Source of the DNA: Hyalella azteca
Taxonomy: Eukaryota; Arthropoda; Malacostraca; Amphipoda; Hyalellidae
DNA length: 64,000 bases
Reading direction: 5' to 3'
Assembly (NCBI RefSeq): GCF_000764305.2
Contig: NW_025947367.1
Location: 273,864-337,863 of the forward strand
In this document: positions 48,601 through 60,404 of the stretch, in pieces
Layout of the letters: each line of letters opens with the position of its first letter
Numbering within the stretch: position 1 is the first letter of the stretch
Notes under the pieces: generated by a model
Seen by the model: only the letters and a program-made list of their open reading frames with translations
The model's database searches: none
Told to the model about the DNA's origin: nothing
Translations under genes and position numbers: made by a program

Positions 48601-51600
48601 GGAACAGAACTAATTATTAGTGATACTCCGCAACAGGAGATATTACAGATTTTACATAATTTCGTTTCCACTAAAAGCGAAAAATTGCAACTTTTGCGCA
48701 ACTCAATCGAACATCGCACAAGTCTCTAAATTCTGAACAGATTGACATGAAATTCAGAACATAACTAATTATCACTAATTTCAGATTTTACGTCATTTCG
48801 CTTCCAATTGGATGAACAAAATAACTTCAGTGCAACCGAACAGCCCACGACTCCCTCAATTTAGAACATTTTTGCATGAAATTCAAAATATAAAAAATTC
48901 ATACCAATGCGCCACGGGAGAAATCATTTCGAATTTATTCGTCATTTAATTTTCGAATAGAATAAAATAACGCTTTTTTGCGCAACCCAGCAGCTCACGG
49001 CTTTCTCAATTCTAAACCGATCTGTATGAAATTTAAAAAAAATAACCAATGAATAAAAGACACTGTTGTATGAATCGTTGCAAATTCTTCTTACGTTGCT
49101 TTGTTTTAGATTAAAACGAACATTGAAAAAAGTAGTTTAGGCTAGGTCACGTTTAGATAGGATAGAATTGTTCGGGTTACGCTTTCTTCATTAAATCATA
49201 ATGATCCAACCTAGCCTTAAACTATCCTAGCCAGTGATAGTTTAATCTGACATTTGTTCAAGATTCGTTTTAATTAATCAAACATGCAGCAGCGTTAAAA
49301 TTTGCGACGATTCCTACCGTGGTGTCTTGCTACTAATCATGTCCTAGATTTCGTGCAGATCAGTTTATAATTGAGGGACTGAAGAGTTCTTCAGTTGCGC
49401 AAATATTTTTTTCTTTTCATTCGTAAACGAAATAACTTTAAAATATGTAATAATTTCTCCCGCTGCGCATTGGTATTAATTAGTTAGTTGGTACTCACTT
49501 GTTGAATGAGCATCAGCGTAAGCGAAAAATTTTAAGAAATAATATATAAGAATGGGAAAACTTTGTGCGTTGAATCTGACGAGTGACGAACGACGTCACT
49601 CATTTTGATAGCAGTAGAGCCATGACAACAGAGGAACAGGGTGGCGAAAAGTGGATACATTGTTAAAAAAATAATCGACCTACAAATGCAGGTCCTCCGC
49701 CTCCCCTGCCACCGCTGCAGCCCGGCCTTCACCCAGCGGGTAACGAGAACTGCGGGGCAACACAGCGGCCTGTGGGGGCGTACGCAGTGCAGGTGCAGCT
49801 ACCGACCGGTTCCGTCAGGAAGGATCACTACCTCGTGTGCGAGAACACCCCCACCACCTTCCGAGGAGCCTTGACTGGTGCGTGTTAACTTGCAGCGAGG
49901 CTTATTTTGTCAGACAACTGACACAACGAACCCCGTCCCTACCGAGTCTTCCGTGCAGGGCGCCACTGTAGCTTCACTGTAAAACTCGCACAATCTTTTT
50001 ATATACTGCCATCAGGCCATCGCCTCACACCTTTCTCAGTCGATAAAACAGTGCAAAAAGATTTCGATTATTGTAACTGTACAAACGATGTAGTCTTATT
50101 GTCCTCTAGACTGAATTGCAGAATTATAATTATGTTGAGTAGGAACGTGCCTGGTACGTTTCGTACCAGGTAAGTATGGAATGCATTTGGTCACGTTATT
50201 TTAAATCAAAACAATTATTTCCATGGCAGGGACTGCCACCCTGCGTTCGAAAAACTGCACGTCTTCAGGCAGCGTCTACGCAGGTAAACTCTACCTAATC
50301 TGGTGTTGCAAAGATTATGAATGAATATGAGTATAAGATACATATAAGCGTGTCATTAGTGTTTTCATAACTTCTGGTTTTTCATCTAGCAAGTAGCAGC
50401 CTGAGGCTAGTAAGTGACTAAGAATTGGTGCCGCACATTAGAAGCCAACTGCTCAAATCAACACTGGACTTTATGTTCTTTTGCGTGGGCAAGTTCGATA
50501 AAGGCCAGAGTAGCCCATGAAGTTGAGTGCTTCAAGCAATACCACCGTAATTCCAAAGCTACCGCTTAGGCATTGTCGCTCATAAGCACGCAGTTCGGCA
50601 TTCGGGCTCACCTATGCTCACGTTGTCACGACTCCCTACCCACAATAAACCTGAACGGATCTGCTCAGAAGCTGTGGATGTTTTGGAGTCTGAGTAGGTG
50701 GGGCTGTATGCAAAACTCCCTGTCCATGAGCGAACGTACTTGAACAATGTCGCTTTGGGATTGCGGCACATTGGCTTTACTGATAGAATATAATAGAAGT
50801 GTCGGCATGCGAAACTGATCTGGCTTACTATGTCAGCGCGGTCTTGGGCTTCTAGCACTGAGACCGAGTGTATTCGAGGGTTTGGTGTTGCCTTAAGCGA
50901 TAATTTAAGGGGAGCGTCTGGGTCCCTGAAAAACTTTTTTATTTACTGACGGATCACTATGAAACTTGTTACACATGTAAAATAGAAATCTACGACTTTT
51001 TTCTTCGTGTAGAATTTTCGAAAAAAATGAAAGAAAACGTGAAATTCTTAGATAACGGCAAAAAGGGGGTACCGTAGAAAACTATCTCCTCCTAGGATTT
51101 TTAAGCTACAACATTGAGACGCATATCATTCGATGCGTAAAAACCATATCTATCGATTGGTTTTAGCTTTTTTCGAAATTCTCATTTTTTTTGTTTTCTC
51201 CCTCCCCTTTCTGCAAAATATTTTCCAAACTATAACGAAACTGAAAAAGGCTAAGACCATCCTCAAGATCTTTTATTTGCGAATCGAATGATATATGTCT
51301 CAATTCAGTAGCTTCAAAACTGTAGGAGATAGGTTTGCAGTGCCAGGAAATGCGATGTTCAGGAATGTCCAGGAGAGCCGACAAACGGCCGGCCGGTCGC
51401 ACCGCGCTAAATATAGCCATTTCCCGTAGCTATGATAGCGAAGTTACGTGTTTTTCCACTTGAAGCGAGTCAGCAATGTAGAGAACGACTGCATGAACAC
51501 CTTCCCACATGACAGTACGGAGGTAACTAGGCTGAAGGCCGCACCCGTAATACCAGGCTTAAATGTGCAGGTTCCGTTAATATTCCTGGTAGGGTTTTGT

Positions 51601-52945
51601 GAAGGACTCGACGAAAGGTAACTCTTTCAAACGCATGAATCAACGTACAGAGATGATTTTGGTACCTTTGGATAGGCCAGAATGGCAGCTTTAAGATGGG
51701 CATAAAAACATGAAAAGCCGAAAATTTCCGATTCTGAACCCGACGCTCCCCTTAAGAGATTAATTCGTGAGTCCTAGGCTGCGCTCTCGTGATTTGCAGG
51801 TTTCTCGGGAGGCTCAGGCCCGTGCGCTCCTCCAGCGCCTCCGTGTGCACTCAACACCACCAAATGCTTCGCAGGTAACGCTCGGCTACATACAGTGTAG
51901 CAAACGCTGGTTGGGGCTAATTCATAGAACTTGTAATTACACAATAGATTGCGCATAGAGCGTATTTTAAAGATTAAAGCTGCCTCTTTCATTTGGGGAA
52001 TAAGTAGCTATAAAATATCGAATAAAATCGATGTAAGTACACCACGCCTGGCTTTATACATAATACAGCAGCATTTCTTGACAAATATAAGATCAGGTTA
52101 AGATGTTTTACAAGTGGTGTGCTTTTGTAAACTTTCTGGCACTGCATGATAATAATGTATGGACAAAACTAACCATTATCAACCTCATTCATGATACGGT
52201 AGGATCCAAAACTTCTGATAGTTCCCTTCTCTAATGAAAGACAATTTATAATAAGATTGCGCTCAGCATGTATTCTCTCAAGAGAAGGAGAATTGCATTA
52301 AGTATCGTCAAATTAGTACAGTTAGGAGTCTCTAAGTCTAAGAAAATTAAACACGATTCTGATTGAATTGCAGATGTTTGCGCATATGCTTGCGATATAT
52401 AAACGTAGGCAGCTCAAAGGAGATCTCGATTTTGAGTCGCCTCGTGAAGAGACAAAAAAATCAAATCCATCCGAATTTATCTTGGTTCTCAGTTCGACTT
52501 TTCATCCAATATACTTATGTGCAGATCACATTTCCTCGATCCAACTCCTATATGTTAACCACTGTCCTCAATTCGCTGAATACCCTCAACACAATTAAGA
52601 TATTTGAATTACAAACAGAAACGACTAGCAGCTGATTTAACAGTTCTTCGATGCCGAGCAAGACAGCCGCTTGTTAGAACCACGATGACGAATAGCTTGA
52701 AGTTGTGAGTTTTAATGATGCATTTAACTTAAGTTCTGCCGTTGTTTCCATATAATTTATCATGCCGCTAACCAATAGGAGACAACCAGGGTACACAGCC
52801 AATACTACCAAACGGATACCTGCGCTACTTTGGCTGCCGTACAGTGCATAACCTGGACTACGTGGTGACCTCCGTCATTACCTCCGCGGAGGACTCAAAC
52901 GCTGAGCTCATGGGCATCACCTGCTGCTATGCCGGCCCGTGTTAA
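45605..52945 (+). CDS. Secreted cysteine-rich protein, copy 3 (diverged, six exons)
   Basis: Exons 45605-45758, 47728-47829, 49692-49877, 50230-50283, 51800-51874 and 52779-52945, all phase 1, encode 245 residues. The N-terminus (MADPRVILLLLGLASVAS) is a clear signal peptide. The PAN/Apple-like half is diverged (LLCAMQCVLRNG; ACAGFSLNSAAQSCQTYD) but keeps all six cysteines. The Thr/Ser linker exon of copies 1 and 2 was not found. Exons 4-7 equivalents are very close to copies 1 and 2 (NENCGATQRPVGAYAVQV; NCTSSGSVYAG; PPCALNTTKCFAG; GYLRYFGCRTV; CCYAGPC), and total cysteines are again 16. The reading frame is intact, so this copy is probably functional. It has a single exon 1 donor (GTGAGT) and no 46-bp array. 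The introns are unrelated to those of copies 1 and 2 and hold several tandem repeats and a TTAA-flanked MITE. The function is unknown. Confidence 0.75.
45813..46050. repeat. 21-bp tandem repeat in intron 1 of copy 3
   Basis: About 11 units of cgttttaaaccgttgaataaa with few changes. The open frame through it (NKRFKPL repeats) is a by-product. Confidence 0.9.
46385..46512. repeat. TATAGTATA microsatellite
   Basis: Irregular run of tatagtatata-type units in intron 1 of copy 3. No other feature is present. Confidence 0.85.
47396..47660. repeat. 27-bp tandem repeat just upstream of copy 3 exon 2
   Basis: Nine to ten units containing 'acacaggaaacatgttacta'. The array ends about 70 bases before the exon 2 acceptor. 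It contains repeated 'acacag' and 'acaggtac' strings, i.e. weak splice-site look-alikes. Confidence 0.9.
48550..49060. repeat. ~165-bp degenerate tandem repeat, intron 2 of copy 3
   Basis: Three diverged units share 'tgaaattcagaacataa', 'tttcattc/gtttccaatt' and 'gcgcaaccgaacagc'-like stretches. An inverted pair around 'tttaaggctagg' lies just after it (49137 and 49211). Confidence 0.5.
50909..51751. mobile_element. TTAA-flanked MITE in intron 4 of copy 3
   Basis: Inverted ends GGGGAGCGTCTGGGT and acccgacgctcccc lie between two TTAA sites (50905-50908, 51752-51755). TTAA duplication is the hallmark of piggyBac-type elements. No transposase is present. Relatives lie at 6302-6501 and 46110-46260. 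Confidence 0.8.
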
Positions 52946-53682
52946 CCGCTCACAAGCAATGTCCCGGCGTATAGTTTGTTGGTCTCACAACATAGCGAAC
53001 ATTAAAGCAATTCACTCCTACAAATTAAAGGGCAGGCATAATATCTTCAATACCCTGCTATTTTGCAGGCTCCCCATAGCTGTGATATATGTCCGTCATT
53101 TGCTGGGAGCTACCGAAACAATTCAGTTCAGTGAGCAAACAAAGATGGAATAGTTTAAATACATCAAACACATATAGAAAGGTTCTAGTTTCATTAAATG
53201 ACGTATAAAACAAACCAATAATATAATATTTACATCAATTTATTCTAATAGTTCTGAAATCGCGTTTCAACTATCAATCAAGCACGTAATCGTTTTTGGA
53301 CGATACATGGCAGTGTGGAAAACAAAAAAAAATATATCTCATTATCTAACATTTATACAAGAACAATTTCTAGAAAGACGCTAATCCTATACGACGGTTG
53401 CAGAGTAATTTTTCTTTCGAGACGCACTACGAGTGAACTTAACATCAAATTTATTTAAATAATTACCTATTAACATGAAGTTAAATAGCAATTCCCCAAT
53501 TTTTTTCGCTCCGGCTTAATAGTTTTTCCGTAATTTTTTAGACAAACGGCAGTTTCAAATTAGAACGTTATCACCAAAGTTAAAAGAATGAAATGTTTCT
53601 CAATGCAAGGAATGAAAATTTTCTCCTCACATTACCAATTATTAAATTAGCACTAATAATCTATTACTAATGGTAAAAATGT
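52946..53682. other. Convergent intergenic spacer and 3' ends
   Basis: Between the stop of copy 3 and that of the heme oxygenase gene. It must hold both 3' UTRs. No other gene is seen. Confidence 0.5.
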
Positions 53683-53705
53683 TTTATTTGCATTATGAAA
53701 TAAAA

Positions 53706-55077
53706 TTATTTCAAGGCACCAAGCCAGATTCGTTTTATTAAGTATGCAGAAATCCCAATTAAAATAGAAAAGCCAGAGAGCTTCAATATTTTCCATAGAG
53801 CGACGCTACTTGTGCCCTCGATGCTACGTACAACTTTATCATTAAACTCAAACACCCTTTTACTTTCAGCTACAAGTTTTTCGCGAGTTTCCTCATCTAG
53901 ACCCAGAGCAATGTTATTCATTTTATCAGCAATGAGTTTCTTCATTTTGAAGACTGGCATAGATGTGACTTCAGTGACAGCAAGTCCCTCATAAGAAGCT
54001 TTTGGGTTGAACTTGAGGCGGGAGAGGAGGGCTCGCTTCTTCCTGAGTATCTGCCCACCGGATAGCAGCCCCATGTACATGTGGTAGGCATAGGCCAACA
54101 GAAGAACAGGCTCGGTGCTTTTAAGGTGCTTCAGGTGATCTTTGTACTCCTGTACACTGGGACGAATGGTGTAGTTCTTAGACCAGTCTTTGCCCAGGTA
54201 ATATTCCAGGTCCTAGAGTAAAGCAAGGTCAGTAAAGCCCTGCAATTACTAACAAAGCATTGGCAAATACGAGGGCAAATTCTACACAATACTCTTCAGT
54301 CTCTTGTATTGTGTAGAATTTGGTCATAAGTAAAAACCTATTACAAATCAAATACTTGATTGCAAATTAAGCCAGTTCTTATTTTATTCATGATATTCCA
54401 ACAACATTAAGAGTAGGTTAGGAAATAAGTGGAAATAAGTAATGGGTAGGAATCATTTCATAAACCTTGATCAAGGATTGTTTAAATTCGGTATAGAGTA
54501 AAGTATTGAGTAAAGCGTTGGCTTAACAAGCTTTTTCAAAAATCAGAATGACCAATAGAAAAAGACTTAAAACATTATGGATACACATTTCACATTGGAG
54601 TTTTGCCCATTACCTTTTCAAAAAGGTGTGTCCTCCTGATGCCATCAATATCAAACTGAGAGAGTTCAACCTCTGGGTGTTGGTCCATTGTCTCTTCAAG
54701 CTGTTTGAAGACTTCATAGAACACAAGCAGCCCTTCAGCCCACACATCATTGCTACCCATTGCTGTAAGATACAATCTGTTCAATAAATATGAAAATAAA
54801 TCACATCAATAAAAAAATAAATTGCTGTATTTCATTTCATTCCATTGGTGATAAATTGACTTCAGTGTCAATTCAATGTTGGATTGACTTGTGAATATTG
54901 CTATTTCAACTAAATATATATTTCAAACAACAATGAAGTATTCAGATACTAACCAATACCCAGTTTGGCATTAATAAGGGCATCGCTCAAAGAATGAACT
55001 TCTCTTGTGGCTTCTCTCATTTGCTTGGTAAATAATACATCATCAGAATTTTGGACTTCTCTATGCTTTGATGCCAT
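53706..55077 (-). CDS. HO: Heme oxygenase (membrane-anchored, Asp140 position is Leu)
   Basis: Exons 55077-54954, 54762-54614 and 54212-53706 give 259 residues; TAA sits in frame directly before the ATG. The family fold is covered end to end: MREATREVHSLSDALINAKL contains the proximal heme-ligand His (His25 of human HO-1), followed by WAEGLLVFYEVFKQLEE, RRTHLFEKDLEYYLGKDW, LLLAYAYHMYMGLLSGGQ and a C-terminal hydrophobic anchor (FSILIGISAYLI then basic residues) for ER membrane attachment. The enzyme splits heme into biliverdin, CO and iron using P450 reductase. The signature normally reads GDLSGG; here it is GLLSGG, so the catalytic Asp140 equivalent is Leu (codon CTG, unambiguous). An AATAAA (53688-53683) lies 18 bases after the stop. 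It is convergent with copy 3. Confidence 0.93.
54276..54322. repeat. Perfect 17-bp hairpin in heme oxygenase intron 2
   Basis: caaattctacacaatac is followed 13 bases later by its exact complement. In the transcript this would form a stable stem. Confidence 0.8.
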
Positions 55078-56086
55078 TTAAATAAAGCAGTAGCTTACAG
55101 GAACATGTAGCAAAGAAAGCCTTTAAATGCTTTGCTGGGGAACAGGGGGTGTGCAGCTTAGCACTAATTAGGTGGGCATGCACTCCTGACTCCTGAAACT
55201 AAAAACAATCAAATCCTTACACATTTGGCTTGCTTATGGACATGCATATATATTCATTCACACTTTGCCTTCTCAGCATTATATGACAGAACATTTTCAA
55301 AAAATATTTGGGCAAGAGGGCTATCATTACTAACTAGGCAATATAAGATATGTTCAGAATTACACCAAATAAATTCAAGTAAAATTATCAGAAGCATTTA
55401 ATTTTTTACACATAACATCACTTATTACATATGAAAATGATACAACATCCTACATACACCATTAGTCCATGTAGATGCAGTAGCATTGTCCAAAATAAGT
55501 GTTAATATTAATGATTAAATGGGATAAAATTAATTTTTCTACTAAAAAGGCTTCATGAATGCTTAAAATTGATTAATTTTTAATTTTTACAATGAAATTT
55601 AATAAAGGAAAAAATTCATAGCTTTTTTGCTCTTATTAGTAGGTATTTTACTTATATTTATATGGTACTCTCTAAATTTTTTTCTCTTTTCAGAAATTCA
55701 GATGCATAATTTTCATTAAGATCAGTGGAAAACATTTTTTTTTTGTCTATATAATTTTATAAACCTACAAGTATAACATCAAGATATAAAGTAATAATAA
55801 ACCAATTTCATATGTATAATAATCTCAGATAATACTGGTATCCATGTCGGGCATGTCCCATGAACGCCATGATACTTTACTCAGTTTACTGGTTTAGGTA
55901 CTTTTATATCATATAGGACTTAAAAATAAATTGAGCCTTAAAGGCTCAACTGCTCAAGTTTATTTTCAAGTCCTCAAAGGCTCAGCCTTTGAGGCAAAGG
56001 GACTAGGGAGAGTCTAAAAAACTCTCTGCTTTGGCAGCTTTGCCAGTTGGCAGTTGCCACTACCAAGTCTACCACTATGTCACTCA
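55078..56086. other. Heme oxygenase upstream region
   Basis: AT-rich with no second gene. Near 55935-56010 there are nested inverted repeats around 'gagccttaaaggctca' and 'cctcaaaggctcagcc'. I could not identify promoter elements. Confidence 0.4.
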
Positions 56087-57013
56087 GGGTAAATGCGGTA
56101 TATTCCGACACATTAAGGACGCATCGAGAAATGAAAAACTATAAAAAAAAACCGTATGCATTACGTAAGTTCTGTTGCCTTTACATGACTCTCAAAACAC
56201 TTCACTACGCGTCAGCAACGATGAAACGTCACAAAATGTTGCCATATTTATTAAAAAGCCTTTAGAATGGAAACCTACCAAATCCCTATATTCCGTCATT
56301 TTGTGTGGCAACATCCGACACTTGGTGAGTCGTATTGCATCAGCGCTTCAAATTTAACTGATACGCATTGCCGACATCCACGTGTTCGAATTCCGTTTGC
56401 TGTGTGAGCTGTATTGGGATACAACACGGCTTTGAATTAGAACACTAACGAATATTGAACACTACTTAATTACGCTTTAATTAACAGCTATTAGGCTTTT
56501 AATTAAGCAAATTTCAATTTTTGCACAAAGCTTTGAACGATCTGTGTGTGTCCAATTCAAGTTGTGTCGGAATTAGTTTTCATGTGTCTAAATTCAACAT
56601 CTCAACTTAATCATCTATTAATTTATTTACGACTTGAAATCAGCAAATACAAGTATACTTAAAGGATTCCTAATATATTCACAGACGTATTTAAAAGTCT
56701 CAAACCATAATATTCTTCCTATAAAAACAGTTATTCACTATTTGGTAGAGCCATGTCAACTGTCAAATTTGACACATTTTTCGATGATCTCACCACGTGG
56801 CATGCATTGTCTCTCTTTGGATCTCAATATTTTCCCACTAGATGGCCAAGACCTAGTGTTTTGGCAGTATTTTGACTCGCAAATGCATGACATCACCATT
56901 TCAACCATCAAGTGCATCAACAAACGCATGGAACTAAAACAAAGCTTAATATAAAGGAAAAGCTGGAGAGGTGACAGAATTACCTACGATGTCGGAATAT
57001 ACCGCGTTTACCC
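56087..57013. mobile_element. MITE with GGGTAAACGCGG termini, copy 2
   Basis: The left end gggtaaatgcggtatattcc and the inverted right end gggtaaacgcggtatattcc bound 927 bases. The first 130 bases closely match 4506-4630. It has no convincing ORF. Confidence 0.75.
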
Positions 57014-57231
57014 CACTTTCTCTTTCTGGACCCTGTCGGCTGTCAGACAGTCAGACTCAGTGGAGGACAATTATTTATTATTACAATCTAAGTCTAGTCG
57101 GCTATTCGCTCCCGAGCCTCCCGTCAGTCAAGGCCCAAAGGTAGCCTATCTGCCTATTCACTATTCAGTATGGTGGTGTAAAGCAAGCCGCAAGGTGAAG
57201 CCAATAATATTCTAAACAAGATGATGTCATA

Positions 57232-57850
57232 GAATAGAAGTGCCGGCACTGAAGAAATAGGCGCCATGGCCTGTTGCCGATTCTTGTACTTTTCGTCATG
57301 GGCTGTTAACTGACGACAGGGTGGACATGCTCAATCCGCGGCTGGTTGGTGCACAAAATTGGTGGTGAACGGCTGCTTTTTCACATCCCACCACACGATC
57401 CTGAGTAAATAATGTGAAATATGTCCAGACTCCAGTCTGCAGCCGCGGAAACTTCAATCATGGACGGTTTTGTATTTGAGTTGTGGAGTTCCGGCTGTAC
57501 GCACTTACGACTTCGAGAGCCTCGCAAAGTTCCATGCTTGGTTGCGTGGTAGCCAAAATCTGAAAAAATTCCCCCCGCAAACTACTGATATTATCTACTC
57601 ATATTTCAAATTTGAATAAAATCTGTTCATAATTGAAGGAGTTATGAGTGCCAGAGTTGAAAATGAAGTTAGGTTTTGCATTCGAGCTCGCAGGCGAGTT
57701 CGCTGAAGTGTCGAATCGGTGGTAGACTAGCCGGATTGCACTCCTGATATAGAATAGAATAGAAAAATCGGCGCTGAGGAAATAGGCCTATGGCCTGTTG
57801 CTAATTTATGAACTTTTTGTGATTTGTTCAGAGGAAATCTGAACACTAGC
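57232..57850 (-). mobile_element. Two CR1 3' UTR scraps with unknown sequence between
   Basis: 57232-57305 and 57749-57850 both begin with the (tagaa)n terminal repeat and 'ggcactgaagaaataggc'-type sequence. The 440 bases between them show nothing recognisable. Confidence 0.55.
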
Positions 57851-57856
57851 CTTTTT

Positions 57857-59562
57857 CATAACATAATATAGTGATGTCGGCGCTGAAGAGGAGGTGTGAT
57901 GTGGCCTGTCGCTGATTCTTGTACTTTTCGTGACTTGTTTACAGAAGATTTATAAGCATGCTCTTTGACCGGATCTTTTCGTGACTGACGATAGTTACAG
58001 AAGATCTTCAAGCATGACCTTTGACCGGTTCTTTTCAAGACTGACGATAGTTTGAAATAGCCACTAGAATTCCGCAGGGTTCAATATGGTGCTAGGCATT
58101 TCAAGTATGAACATATATTTTTTCCGTAGATTTATCTAGTCCGTTCTTGAACGCGTTTATACTCCGAGTGTCAACGATGTAATCGAGGAGGCTGTTCCAC
58201 ATGTCGGTAATTCGAAGCGAGAAGAAATGTTGCCGCGTGGATGAGTTGCAACGCAGTATTTTTTAGTTTATAGTCCTGGCTTTTGTTGTTGGTTCGTGTT
58301 TCAAATTCTAGAAAACCTTCTGGAACCTTGTATAAACCATGAGTATACTTGTAAGCTTCAATAAGGTCCGTCCCCACACAGACTTCGATAACAGAGGCTT
58401 GGAAGCTTCATAATCTTCAACCTTTCATCATAGGATCCGAAAGTCCTCCCTTCAAGCCTCTAATTATCCTTGTCGCACATCTTAAAATACTCTCTATTAA
58501 ATTTTTGAAATTTGATGTCTCGGTGACTACACGGCGTTTCCAAACTATAGGTTCGGGCGCACGACAGCAACAAACAACGGCTTCATGGCGTCTGCATCTA
58601 GGAACTCGTAAGAGCGTCTGTCGTCTGATCAGTCCAAGAAGTTTGTTGGATTTATTAGATTGCGTTTCAACATGCTTAGAAAATTTCAGCTCCGTTTCGG
58701 CATAAACTCCCAAATTTCTTTCCACACTAGACTTTTCAATCATCACTCTCTCGGTGAAACCATGATAAGTCTTCTCATATTGTTATCTTGCTGTTCATTG
58801 TTTTGAAGTACTTTACACTTGTCAGCATTAAAAACTCAGCTGCCACGCACCAGCCCAGTTAACTAAACTGTTAAGATCACCTTGCAATTGCAATTTATTT
58901 GACGCATCCTTAAATGTATTATAAACTTTTGTGTCGTCAGCATACATGGAGCACACGCTTGACGCTACATATGGCAGATCGTTTAAAAAAGCAACTAACA
59001 AATAGGCCCAAGAACGCTTACTTGTGGCACGCCACTGCGCACTGAAGCCCAGTCTGACACGGTTCCGTTAATGCTGACACGTTGTCGTCTACTTACTAGA
59101 AAATCTCTGATCCATTGGAAGGGAGCGCAGCCATGGGTAACAAAATTGACTCGTAAACAGGCCCTGGGCCCAACGCCAACCATCAGCATGCAATATCTAC
59201 ACATGGCTGCGTTACGTTCGGGAAGGTATATGAATCGCACTGTGGACTTGGGCTATGCTGACCTCTAGCTATCCACCCCATTGGAATACGTTTCCCTAAT
59301 TCCCAAAGACTTCACTTTACGTAACAGCCGCTCATGCGGAACACTGTTAAATGCGTAAGTCCAATCGTTCAACGTAGACAATAAGTAAGTGGTGCAGGAT
59401 CTGCCGGCAATAAAACCATGTTGACAATCTGATAGGAGATGGTGAACAGTCAAGTGATCGATAATCCTATCCCTAACAACAGATTCCATTACCTTACAAA
59501 CATAACCCTTGTCAGACTGACAGGGCGATAGTTCCCGGGGCTACTTTTGTCACCTTTCTCTT
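57857..59562 (-). mobile_element. CR1-type LINE, 3' half with reverse transcriptase
   Basis: On the minus strand, 59265-59489 reads MESVVRDRIIDHLTVHHLLS then GFIAGRSCTTYLLSTLNDW. 58995-59240 reads WIRDFLVSRRQRVSINGTVS and RSGVPQVSVLGP, the finger/palm region after the catalytic YADD-type block, which is missing or decayed. 58417-58746 and 58171-58377 give the C-terminal region. Many frameshifts; inactive. Confidence 0.8.
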
Positions 59563-60265
59563 GCGGGTTGTACGATTACGATTGCTGAATACAAAATTTT
59601 TGCGATTGTAAAATTTATCATAAAAAATTAGATGTTTTTTGTTTTGTCGAATATTCCATGCTTCATCGATGAAAAATTTACTGAATGAGATTCGTTGTTG
59701 GAAATGAAATTTTTAACTAGAGTTTTAAAATTTTCCCGAGTTTGATGCATCATCGTGGCCACTTCACTGCACGGTGGATTTCTCTCTTACTGAAAAGCCG
59801 GAGTAATAGTAAATATAAGTTTTTCAGTAGATTTACGTTTGTTCAGCAACTCAAGTACTACCACTTTTACCTATATCAATAAATATACGTTGATTCACCA
59901 GCCCAATTAAACCCTCACTCTAATATGCATCAACGTACGTACATACGTCATTCATAAGGCCGTTAAAACTCCCAAATTAATAAATATAAATAAAAGTCCG
60001 TCTTTCGGGTTTTTAAACAAAAATACAACACGTTTATCAAGAAGATTCATGACTCCTACTCGGATGACGTAACTCATCTCGCAAGAATCGTAATTTATCG
60101 TTTCAGAATTTATTTCTGAAATTGATCAGAAGATGAAACGGCCAACTGCATGAATTATTATATTTTTATTGTTATCACTGGAACATTTCCTCATCAGTAA
60201 AAACACGTGTCATTTATTTAGTTAGAAATGATTTTTCTCGGACCATCAGTGGCTTTTGCATTACA
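59563..60265. other. Non-coding DNA, nothing recognised
   Basis: AT-rich spacer between CR1 remains. No feature is supported. Confidence 0.4.
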
Positions 60266-60401
60266 ATTAACTATCCAGCCTACCTGATAGCATCGTTGAC
60301 GCTCCGAGTATGAACGCCTTCAAAAACAGACTAGACGAAGCTATGCAGGAGCATATGTTCAGTCTTAAAATGCCTAGCAAATTACGGACCAGGCAATAAG
60401 A
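60266..60401 (+). mobile_element. CR1-type LINE, extreme 3' coding end
   Basis: Plus strand reads SIVDAPSMNAFKNRLDEAMQ then MFSLKMPSKLRTRQ and a stop: the intact last 35 or so codons of ORF2. Confidence 0.75.
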
Positions 60402-60404
60402 TTG

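Noticed and set aside
52363..52635. ORFs after a possible acceptor (attgcag|atg)
   Set aside because: They lie in the last intron of copy 3, have no equivalent in copies 1 and 2, and no recognisable domain.
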